Source: Mastigamoeba balamuthi
Taxonomy: Eukaryota > Evosea > Mastigamoebida > Mastigamoebidae
DNA length: 64,000 nucleotides
NCBI GenBank assembly: GCA_902651635.1
Contig: CACRSC010000089.1
Location: forward strand, 1 to 64,000
Direction: 5' to 3'
The notes below the pieces were generated by a model, which worked only from the letters and a program-made list of their open reading frames with translations, was not told the DNA's origin and did not search any database. The position numbers and the translations under genes are program-made. Position 1 is the stretch's first letter. Every line of letters starts with the position of its first letter. Below, piece after piece: positions 22,944 to 31,565 of this stretch.

Positions 22944-24039
22944 ATGTGTGAGAACACCGCCGGTCGTGGCCCGTATCTTGTCCTGTCGACACACAAAGCC
23001 TACCGCACCGTCCCATTTGAGGTGTGTTCCCGTCTGCAGGCGTTGCGGCTGCACTTCGCCCCTCCCCTGCTTCTCTCTTTCCGCGATAGGAGCGCATTCT
23101 TTTGCACGAACTAACCTGCACTTCAGATAACATGCGTCGTCCCGCACGGGTGGATGGAGGCGCACAACGTCACCGCAGAGTGCATCGCGGAGGCGGCCTC
23201 CAGGAGCTTCGTGCTGCTCGACAAGCACCGCACGGGTCGGCGTGCGTCCAGCAAAAAACCTCCCCCACCGCACATCGACGTAAAAGAAATTCGCTCACCC
23301 GGCACGGGCCCTGCGCAGCGGTGGCCTCGTGCTCCAAGTGCTCGCTGACGAGCCGTAAGCCCATCATCAGCGTCAGCCACTCTGTGTTCGAGACGGCCGC
23401 GACGGAGCAGGGCAAGCACTTCCTCATCACGCGCTGCGTGTCGTACGGAGAAGTCTCTCTGCCCTCACAGCCTCTTCTTCTCTCTCCCTCCCCGCAATTC
23501 GGGATGGGTTGTTCGTTGCTCACAGCACGCGCTTCACCCCCCTCCGCAGCAACTGCAACTCCTCGAGGCTGCACCTGGGCGACATGGTGGTCGTCGTGTT
23601 CCCGATACGCGACGCGGAGGGCGGGATGGCGGCCAAGGCGTTCTCGGAGCCGCTGAACCTGATGTCGCAGTCGGGCTACAAAAGGCCCCCAGAGACAGGC
23701 GGCCCTCCCCGCATCCAGTTCATCGACATCGACGCCTCTGCTACCGTGCCCCCAGTCCCCGCCCACGCGCTCCCCCAGGGCGAGGGCGCCAGAGAGAGCG
23801 GTGCAGCCGAGGAGGCTACACCGCCCGAGCAGCTCGCGAAGCAGGCGGGGGGAGAGCCAGGGACCGAGGAGGAGGCGGGGCCCAGCGAGGGCGGGCTCAG
23901 CCAGCCAGAGGCAGAGCGCGTGTTCATGTTCGAGCTCAGGACGCTGCTGAGGATGCAGACGGAGCAGCTCCAGCGCATACAGGCCCTCAACTACACCCTG
24001 AGAGCCATCTTTGACCCACACCAACAACAACACACTTAG
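22944..24039 (+). CDS. Unrecognised protein, possible beta-sandwich DNA-binding domain
   Basis: Four coding exons can be joined in frame: MCENTAGRGPYLVLSTHKAY...; then ITCVVPHGWMEAHN...SFVLLDKHRT; then VASCSKCSLTSRKPIISVSH...HFLITRCVS; then NCNSSRLHLGDMVVVVFPIR to the stop at 24039. The result is about 255 residues. The first 120 residues alternate hydrophobic strands and carry a C-x2-C pair and a C-x3-C pair, with the look of an immunoglobulin-like or p53-like fold. The CudA-type transcription factors of Dictyostelium and Entamoeba are one possibility, but this is only a resemblance from memory. A Pro/Glu/Ala-rich linker and a C-terminal amphipathic helix (FELRTLLRMQTEQLQRIQAL) follow and could mediate oligomerisation. 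The start was chosen because no convincing upstream exon was found. Confidence 0.55.
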
Positions 24040-24609
24040 CCTAAGCGTCGCGCCCCGGCACCGCCATTGCTTTTTTATTTCCTTACGGAACATATGAATG
24101 AACAAACCCCCCATGTTGGAACATATGTACACCGTTGACAGCCCGCGGGGAGCTGAGTTTTTTCTGCGAAAGATGTTGTGCAGGATGCGTCTGTGCCAAA
24201 AAACCCGCAAAACTGGTTCAGAAGGGTTGTTGTCGGTTCATACCCCCCTCCCCCCAAAACAAAAAAAGGGGGGTCAAGATTTGCACCACGTATCAATTAA
24301 AACTACACGATCACGCAACTGTCTGCCAGCTTTACTTTGAGATTCCCCCAGCCAGATTCTGCAGACCCGGTGGCGTGTCGACGGAATCTGGTCTGGAATA
24401 GCGTAAAACTGCCTGGGGTGCCAACAGGAAAGAGCAGAGCCACCCCGGCGAGCAAAGAGCCGCTCTCGCCCGCGGCACCACGATTTTTTCCTCACCAGAT
24501 AGATTCTTCGTGTCCGAAAGGTCGTTTTTCCGAACCGCAACCCCCGCACGGCTTATCTCACGCGCACCCAGCGCTCTTTTTTTTGTTTCCCCTTCGCGCG
24601 CCCCCCCAC
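24040..24609. other. Intergenic region
   Basis: No gene recognised. It is AT-richer than exons, with a C-rich then A-rich tract near 24245-24270 and a T-run near 24070 and 24580. It presumably holds the promoter of the RhoGEF gene. Confidence 0.5.
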
Positions 24610-26317
24610 ATGGCGCAGGTCGACCTCCTCTCGGGCTGCTTCTGCACCGCCTACGAGGAGAACCCCTCCAAGGCACCCCCACCACCCCCACCACCCCAAC
24701 TCTCGTGCCTGACGAGCACTGTTGCCCCCTCCACCCCCCCTCCATCCCTGGTGGTCAGCCCGGGCGGTGCAGGAGCTGCTTCCACACGGCCGCGTGCCAC
24801 CCGCACGCCGGGCTCTGCACGGGGACCATCGCCATGGAGTCGGACGGCGGCGGCGGGGCCGAGGACGGCGTGCTGCAGCCGATGCCCTGGGACGCCTTCA
24901 TGTCCTCGTCGCCCCGGGGCGACGGCGACCTCTCGGCCTCGCTGCTGCGCCCCGGCGCCTCTGGCACGGCCTCGGCCACGGCCTCGTCGGGCGCTGGCAC
25001 GCGGCCGCGGGCGGGGACGGTGACGGCGCAGACGGTCGTCGACGAGCTGATCGAGACGGAGCGGTCGTACCTGACGGCGCTGGAGACGCTGGTGGCGCAG
25101 TACTGCAGGCCGGCGCGGGGCGAGGGCGTGCTGACGGCGGACGAGTGCACGGCGCTGTTCTCCAACGCCGAGTCGCTGGCGGTGCTGCACACGGAGATGC
25201 TGGGGAGGCTCGTCGAGGCGGCCAAGGCGACGCCGGGGTCCGTGGCGGGCGTCTTCCTCAAGCTGGGCCCGATGCTGCGCATGTACAAGGTCTACAGCAG
25301 CAACTACGAGAACGCGCTGGGCACGCTCGAGGGGCTCTGCAGGAAGCAGGCGTGGGTCGACTACTGCACGCGCGGGGTGCCCGGGGCGCCGGGCAGGGAG
25401 CCCGAGAGCGTCGTGCTGCACCTGACGTCGCTGCTGATCACGCCTGTCCAGAGGATACCGCGCTACGTGCTGCTCGTGCAGGACATCATCAAGCACAGCC
25501 CCAAGGACGACGGGCCCGACCGCGAGAAGCTCGAGGCCGCCCTCGAGCTCCTCATGGGCATCGCCTCCGAGGTCAACCAGTGTGCGTCGAGGTGGCCGTC
25601 GCTGGCCTGTCCCTCCCCGTTTTGTCGCTCGCTGTGTTTCTCACTTTGCCACGAATGGAAAACAAACGGCGACGACGTCGACGACGGGCAGACATGCGCA
25701 ACAGCGAGCAGATGACGATGGCGCTGCAGATACAGCACTGCCTGGTGGGCAGCGGGATCCCCAGGCTGCTGGAGCCCCAGCGCCACTTCATCAAGGAGGG
25801 CGACCTGCACAAGGTGACCTCGCGGTTCGTGACGACGTGCCACCTGTTCCTGTTCAGCGACATCCTGCTCTACTCGCACCAGCGGCTGGGCCCCTGGGCG
25901 TGGAAGTACAAGGGCGCGATGGAGCTGGGGCCCTGCTGGACCCGCAAGCTGCCCGACACGCCCAAGATCAAGAACATCTTCCAGATCGTCACGCCCAAGA
26001 AGACGTGGACGTTCTACGCGCGCACCGCCGAGGAGAAGTCCGAGTGGGTCGAGGAGCTCAAGAGGGCCATAGACCTGCTCGTGCAGAAGGACCCCTCGCT
26101 CATCGAGGCCCGCAGCGACGTCAACGTCGCGCAGAGGGGCGGCATCTGGAAGCTGGTCAAGACGGACGTGCTCAACAGCCCCAAGTACAGCGTGCTCGAC
26201 GAGAAGCCCGACTCGCCGCGCTCCAAGGCCCCGCACACGCCAGAGAGCAGCTCATTAAGCGTGGAGCAGCAGGATGCGTCCTTCAAGGAGCCCTGCTGCC
26301 CGTGCACGATCATTTAG
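24610..26317 (+). CDS. RhoGEF (DH-PH) with C-terminal CaaX-like box
   Basis: Dbl-family guanine nucleotide exchange factor for Rho/Rac GTPases. The ATG at 24610 starts MAQVDLLSGCFCTAYEENPS. A 68-nt intron after PPPQLS gives SCFHTAACHPHAGLCTG, a small Cys/His-rich N-terminus. The DH domain starts TVVDELIETERSYLTALETL and includes LLITPVQRIPRYVLLVQDII, the CR3 helix. An intron near 25578-25704 leads to linker EQMTMALQIQHCLVG. The PH domain spans HFIKEGDLHKVTSRFVTTCH through LFSDILLYSH to KSEWVEELKRAIDLLV. The tail is Ser/Pro-rich and the protein ends CCPCTII, a CaaX-like motif (C-T-I-I) with neighbouring cysteines. That fits prenylation plus palmitoylation and permanent membrane anchoring, which is unusual for a GEF. 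Domain calls are firm; lipidation is inference. Confidence 0.92.
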
Positions 26318-26962
26318 TGGATGAACTAACGCAAATCGACAACACAGCTACACACCACCGCTTTTTATTTGCACTGCGCACGTCGTTGACGACAACGGGT
26401 GTATCTCGGCAATCCACCACTCTCAGTTGCACACCTCACTCTCCGCATCCAGCAAACATAACCGGTCGAGACACGGTGAATTGTGCAGCAGCAGGACAGC
26501 AGCATTGCCCCACAACAGCAAACAGCACCCTTGGACAGACAGGCCAGAGATCTCGTGTGATGCGACACCGCTGCTACCAGACGAGATGGACACAAGTGCA
26601 TTGCTGGCACTCACCACTGTCGCAGGGCATCTCTGGTACGTGCCTCGTGGGTGGACATGCAAGACTGAATGTCGGCGCGAGAACAACAGTTTCAGTGACC
26701 TTACGACACGGACAATGCAGGCTCATCATGGCGCCACGGAGCAGGTTACAGGCACGTCGTTGGCATGATGCTACTAATCAGAAATGCGATTGATACGTGC
26801 CAGATATGATTGAAGCGCCACTAGTGCGCTGGATCTTGTGTATCTTCCCCGAAGTGCCTGTTGGGAAATTGCGCAGATGGCTGAGTCAGCGTTCGTTAGG
26901 CTTCTCACTTCATTGTTTCTTCAACCATCAGCCGCATACCTCCCGTAGACTCTCCGTTATAC
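26318..26962. other. Intergenic region upstream of the first CLN5-like gene
   Basis: No gene recognised. The part from about 26839 to 26920 is similar to sequence 28636-28735 upstream of the second CLN5-like gene (shared GTTGGGAAAT and GGCTTCTCACTT), so the duplication included some promoter DNA. Confidence 0.6.
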
Positions 26963-28235
26963 ATGCAGGCAGGCTCCCTGGCGACCGCTGTGCTGCTCCT
27001 CGCGTGCGCTGCTGCGATGGCTCGCGCGTACCAGTGCACCATGTGGGGCACGTCCACGGACGTGAACTCGTACGTGCGGCCCGACCAGGTGCTCCCGCTC
27101 GCCCCGCCCAACACGACCGTCGACGTCTGGTGGCTCGATTCCCCGCTGATGCTCCAGGACGTCCTCGGTCTGCTGCAGCAGAAGCACGCGGGCATCGGTT
27201 TCTCTGTCAGGTCCGCACGCACACACGTACACACCCGCACAGACACGCACCCCTTATCTACTGATGTCATATACCGCTTCTGGCCAATTATCCACTCGTA
27301 TCTCTGATACCTTCTCAGAGACACGAAAGAAAACCTGCAGAAAACCCCAACACAATTGCGCATCATTCACTCAATGCGGGTGCGGTTCAACTCGCAGAGA
27401 GAACCCGGCGCTCAACTGGACCGTTGAGTACTACGCCTACTGGGGGTTCCTGAACGCGCTGGTGCCGCACGCCGAGTACGTCGACGGCAAGTGCGAGCTG
27501 ACCCCGTGCAACACGGGCGCCATCGACACGGTGGCGGGGATCGACCTCTCGCGCTGGAGCCCCAAGTCGCACTTCACGTCGGACATGACCGTTGTGGGCC
27601 ACGTGCCCTCGGACGAGTTCAACAGGTGGTCTGCCACGTGGCTCGCCAACGCCGTCGCGCACCCGCACCCCTACGACCTCCTGGAGGTCCAGAGCAGGGT
27701 ACGTTCACAAATCTCGTGGGGGAAGGGGGGGGGGGGGGGGCAGTTCTGTAAGGGCCTTGTGGTTTGCTCGTTCGCCAGAATCGAACTGCCTTCGTGTCAG
27801 CCGGGCAATAGTTCCTGCGCAGCTTGAATTCTGTTGTTGTGTTATCCAAAGCTCACGAGTGCACTGCTGCAGGATGGTGAGCACTGGCTTCCGATGTACA
27901 CTTGCCAGACGTTCGCACGCGAGCTGCTGGCGTCCCTAACGTACTTCGGCGTCGAGTTTTCGTGCGATGCACACTCGCTGGTCAGCGACCAGGTGCTCGT
28001 CTCGGCGACGAGGCCCACACAAGTCCTGCCCTCGGAGGATCCCGACGTCTGCGACTACTACGCCTCGTTCCCCGATGTCACCAACACGACGGTGGGGAAC
28101 GTGCTCGAGAGTATGATGCGCATCGTACTGCACCACAACAAGTACATCTACGTAAACAGCACGTACTACAAGTTCGACCCCACGTTCCCGTTCTTCGAGT
28201 TCCGCCCGCGCCAGCTCACTGCCCCGAGCTGCTGA
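26963..28235 (+). CDS. CLN5: CLN5-like lysosomal protein, copy A
   Basis: Homologue of CLN5, the soluble lysosomal glycoprotein mutated in human neuronal ceroid lipofuscinosis and reported to act as a BMP synthase or thioesterase. Three exons (26963-27210, 27398-27698, 27873-28235) encode 303 residues. A signal peptide (MQAGSLATAVLLLACAAAMA) is followed by WWLDSPLMLQDVLGLLQQKH, GIGFSV/RENPALNWTVEYYA, a His in SPKSHF that lines up with the CLN5 active-site His, WLPMYTCQTFARELLASLTY with the candidate catalytic Cys, and the C-terminal YKFDPTFPFFEFRPRQL. Several NxT/NxS sites suggest N-glycosylation. It forms a direct tandem with copy B, and intron positions and phases are the same in both. Similarity to CLN5 was judged by eye. 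Confidence 0.85.
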
Positions 28236-28778
28236 AGCCATCGAGATCCCTGTCCTCACGTTGAAGGCATATACCCAGCCGGTAGATGACATTAAGGGCG
28301 TATGTTCGTACACAGCCCTCCTACGAACTACTTAACCTCAGATCGCACTGACTGATCAAAAGCATGCTGTTGGCTGCACTTTGAAATCCAGAGTGATGTT
28401 CACATTCTGAACGCATTTCTGGCAGCCTAATGTCCTTTTCTTGGGTTTGGGTGTCATGGCTTGTGGGTCATTCACTCAGCGTTTTCCAATTTCAATATGA
28501 GAGGTGCCGGCACACGTGATTGGGGCGTCGTTGCTGCTTGCTTGTCGCTCTTCAACTGGAGCACGAGGGGATGAATGCCACCACAGCAGGGATGTGCATT
28601 GGTGTGCGAGCAAGGGGATCAGCTGAATCACAGATCTATCTTCCCCCGAGTGTCTGTTGGGAAATGTGCAGATAATGTGCAGTGCAGATAATTGTGTCAC
28701 GGTCCGTTGGGCTTCTCACTTTGCATTTTGTTGCCCCACCGTCACTAATACCCTCCTAGTCGACCCCTTGTTTATTCG
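28236..28778. other. Spacer between CLN5-like copies
   Basis: No gene seen. The last 140 bp resemble the upstream region of copy A, and the rest shows no clear match. Confidence 0.55.
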
Positions 28779-30029
28779 ATGCTCGCAGGCTCCCTGGCAA
28801 CCGCTGTGCTGCTTCTCTCATGCGCTGCTGCGTCGGCGCAGGCGTATCAGTGCACCATGTGGGGGGGGAAGCCGTACGTCCGGCCCCAGCAGGTGCTCCC
28901 GCTCGCCCCGCCCAACACGACCGTCGACGTCTGGTGGCTCGAGGCCCCGCTGATGCTCCAGGACGTCCTCGGTCTGCTGCAGCAGAAGCACGTGGGCATC
29001 GGCTTCTCTGTCAGGTCCGCACATCTCCGCTCAGGGCTCCTCGCGGGGGCCCCTGCTACTTGATGTCATATACCGTTTCTGGCAATTATCCAGTCGTATC
29101 TCCGCAATCTCTCTTGGAGACACGGAAAAACCTGCAGAACTGCCCGGAAATAACGTGCAACATTCACTCAATGCGGGCCCCCCTGCTGCAACTCACAGGG
29201 AGAACCCGGCACTCAACTGGACCGTTGAGTACTACGCCTACTGGGGGTTCCTGAACGCGCTGGTGCCGCACGCCGAGTACGTCGAGGGCAAGTGCGAGCT
29301 GACCCCGTGCAACACGGGGGCCACGGACTCGGTGCCGGGGATCGACCTCTCGCGCTGGAGCCGCAAGTCGCACCTCACCTCGGGCATGACCGTTGTGGGC
29401 CACGTGCCCTCGGACGAGTTCAACAGGTGGTCTGCCACGTGGCTCGCCGACGCCGTCGCGCACCCGCCCGCCTACGACCTCCTGCAGGTCCACAGCCGAG
29501 TACGAGCACACAGCAGCACCTGGGTGGGTGATAAGCAATCGGCGGGAATTCAATTGTTACTGGTTGACGATGACTGACTCGGTGTGAGCTCCGGTGGAGC
29601 TGAGACACCGAGCGCTCAGCCAAATTTGTCCCAACGAGAGAGAATGCTCACGAACCACTGCTGCAGAGCGGTGCGAACTGGCTGCCCATGTACACGTGCC
29701 AGACCTTTGCGCAGGAGCTGCTGGCGTCGCTGACCTACTTTGGTGGCGAGTTCACGTGCCGCACGCACTCGCTGGTCAGCGACCAGGTGCTCGTCTCGGC
29801 GACCAGGCCCACGCTTGTGCTGCCCGAGGAGGACCCCGACGTCTGCGACTACTACGCCTCGTTCCCCAGCGTATCCCACATGAATGTGGGGAACGTGCTC
29901 GAGAGTATGATGCGCGTTGTCCTGCACCACAACAAGTATATCTACGTCAACAGCACGTACTACAAGTTCGACCCCACGTTCCCGTTCTTCGAATTCCGCC
30001 CGCGCCAGCTCACTGCTCCGGGCTGCTGA
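28779..30029 (+). CDS. CLN5: CLN5-like lysosomal protein, copy B
   Basis: Tandem paralogue of the preceding gene, with exons 28779-29014, 29199-29499 and 29667-30029 encoding 299 residues. It keeps the signal peptide (MLAGSLATAVLLLSCAAASA), the GIGFSV/RENPALNWTVEYYA block, the His in SRKSHL, the Cys in WLPMYTCQTFAQELLASLTY and the C-terminal YKFDPTFPFFEFRPRQL. Middle and last exons have exactly the same length as in copy A (301 and 363 nt), while exon 1 is 12 nt shorter, removing four residues after CTMWG. Introns have diverged in sequence but not much in length. Both copies look intact, and most replacements are conservative, so both are probably working genes from a fairly recent duplication. 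Confidence 0.85.
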
Positions 30030-30289
30030 AGCCATCGAGCGCCCTGACACCGCGAAAATGTCAAGACAGTAGTATTGACCTCCAGCATAAAGACACAAGG
30101 CACTGTGGTCTGCATGCGTGGGTGTGCGCATCCCTGCACACCTCTCTCACCTTTCCAATGGAATAAAAGACCACTCTGGCTTTGTACAGCCCGTGACACT
30201 AAGACTGAGTAGATCACCTCAACTGGAGTACAGACAGCATCAACAACATGAAGGGATTGTGTGCTGATGTCTTTTCTTTGAGTGCCCTC

Positions 30290-30365
30290 AGTAGTAGCAG
30301 GAGGATTGACGTCGAGGAGCAACACGAGCTGCTGAGGCTCATGAACTCGTGGATCAACCTGCCCC
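30290..30365 (+). pseudogene. Fragment of a TKL-kinase exon (EF-hand-like segment)
   Basis: About 70 bp read SSSRRIDVEEQHELLRLMNS, almost the same as SSSSRIDVEELHELLRLMNP in the kinase gene near 59320-59380. Similarity is visible at the DNA level, so this is a copied piece of that exon or of a third family member. No kinase domain lies nearby. It directly borders the 3'-end repeats of the NTPase gene. Confidence 0.7.
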
Positions 30366-30373
30366 GGCCCTCA

Positions 30374-30725
30374 GGAGAACGAAGGGTCTGTAAAGGGGGT
30401 GAGCGCCATCACCATAACAGAGAGCGTACAGAGACCCTCAGTTAAGTGCTCCCCTCGGCTGTCATTTATTGGCGCCAGCACTGAGAACTCCCAGGGCTCA
30501 GAAGGAGAGCGAGGGGTTTGTGGAGGGGATGAGCACCATCACTACGGCGAGCGAGTACAGCTGCAGCATCGGTTGTGCGCTCCCGAGCGTCTTTATTTCA
30601 CTGCGGATTCTCAGGGCTCAGAAGGAGAACGGGGTTTGTGAAGGGATGAGCGCCATCACCACAACAGAGTGCGTACAGACCCTCATTCGAGTGCTCTCGA
30701 CTGTGATTTATTGGTGCAGGACCGA
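30374..30725 (-). repeat. Degenerate tandem copies of the NTPase 3' end
   Basis: Three units starting near 30375, 30500 and 30620 resemble the genuine 3' end of the NTPase gene that starts near 30724. Each contains a variant of GAGAACGAGGGGTTTGTGAA, then GGGATGAGCGCCATCACCAC, and a T-rich TTTATT segment (AATAAA on the coding strand). Periods are about 104-125 bp. They read as decayed duplicates of the last coding codons plus the poly(A) signal. Confidence 0.75.
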
Positions 30726-31256
30726 GAAGGAAAACGAGGGGTTCGTGAAGGGGATGAGCGCCATCACCACGGCGGGCGAGTACAGCTGCGCCCTCGTGAT
30801 CGCCCCCTGCGTCAGCAGCCCGATGGCCCCGGGGCCCTCCCTCGTCTCCGTCAGCGCCCCGAACACCGCGTCGCACGCGGGCCCCAGCTCCTCGCCCCCC
30901 GCGACCCTCCGCGTTACCTCCCGCGGCAGCGGGAACGACGCCGTCCTCGCCGTCCCCCGCTCCCCAGGCCTCCCAGCGCCCTCGACCGCAGCCCACGCGA
31001 AGCAGAAGTCGCCGTCGAGGCCGCCCTCGAGCGCCACCCAGTAGTCGGCGTCCGGAACCGACGCGCGGGCGCTGCAGACGCGGTTGAGCGCACCGAGAAG
31101 CGTCTCGGCTGAGCTCATCGGCTGCGCGCTGACGCCGCTCGCTGCGCCCACGCCCGTGAAGACCGCGCTGGCCGCCTCGGCGGGGAACGCCTGCTGGAAC
31201 CCCGCGCGCACCGCCTCGATCTTGGCGCGGTTCTTGGACGCCACCACGACGCGCAT
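30708..31256 (-). CDS. Inosine/xanthosine triphosphatase, YjjX family
   Basis: Housekeeping NTPase that removes deaminated purine nucleotides (ITP, XTP). A single uninterrupted exon of 182 codons starts at 31256 with MRVVVASKNRAKIEAVRAGF. Family blocks follow: GVSAQPMSSAETLLGALNRV, DYWVALEGGLDG, ARTASFPLPREV, GGEELGPACDAVFG, GPGAIGLLTQGAITRAQLYS and VVMALIPFTNPSF. Length matches the bacterial and archaeal family. The TAA stop overlaps the AATAAA hexamer (context CCAATAAATC), so the stop codon and the probable poly(A) signal share bases. An upstream in-frame ATG at 31340 would add 28 residues, but the family N-terminus begins at 31256. It is one of the few intron-free genes in the window. Confidence 0.9.
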   Translation of the reverse strand: MRVVVASKNRAKIEAVRAGFQQAFPAEAASAVFTGVGAASGVSAQPMSSAETLLGALNRVCSARASVPDADYWVALEGGLDGDFCFAWAAVEGAGRPGERGTARTASFPLPREVTRRVAGGEELGPACDAVFGALTETREGPGAIGLLTQGAITRAQLYSPAVVMALIPFTNPSFSFSVLHQ

Positions 31257-31565
31257 CTGTTGCCACCCTGTCCGCCAACAACAACGCGAAATATCGGGAG
31301 GGGAGAAATATCTCGGGTGACACGTCACGCGCGGAGTCACGGGCGGCGCAGGCCTCCATACATCGGCGGAGTTCTGGGGGGTGGCTCGCCCGTTATTCCT
31401 CGCCTTGATTTCCTTGCGTGATCATTCTGGTTCTGATTCGGGCGAGGATATTTGGCGGGGCGATCTTTTTTGCTCTTCGGGGAATTCAGCGCCGCTATTT
31501 TTGAAATCCCGCGTTGCCCAAACTGAGAAGGTCCCCACCACAGAAGAACAACCGCACCTTGCGCG
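31257..31565. other. Divergent promoter region
   Basis: This 309-bp region lies between the NTPase gene and the large surface-protein gene. No gene is seen. It is less GC-rich than the coding flanks. Confidence 0.45.

Noticed and set aside
27725-27740. G homopolymer run
   Set aside because: It lies in an intron of CLN5 copy A and is absent from copy B, so it is probably neutral.
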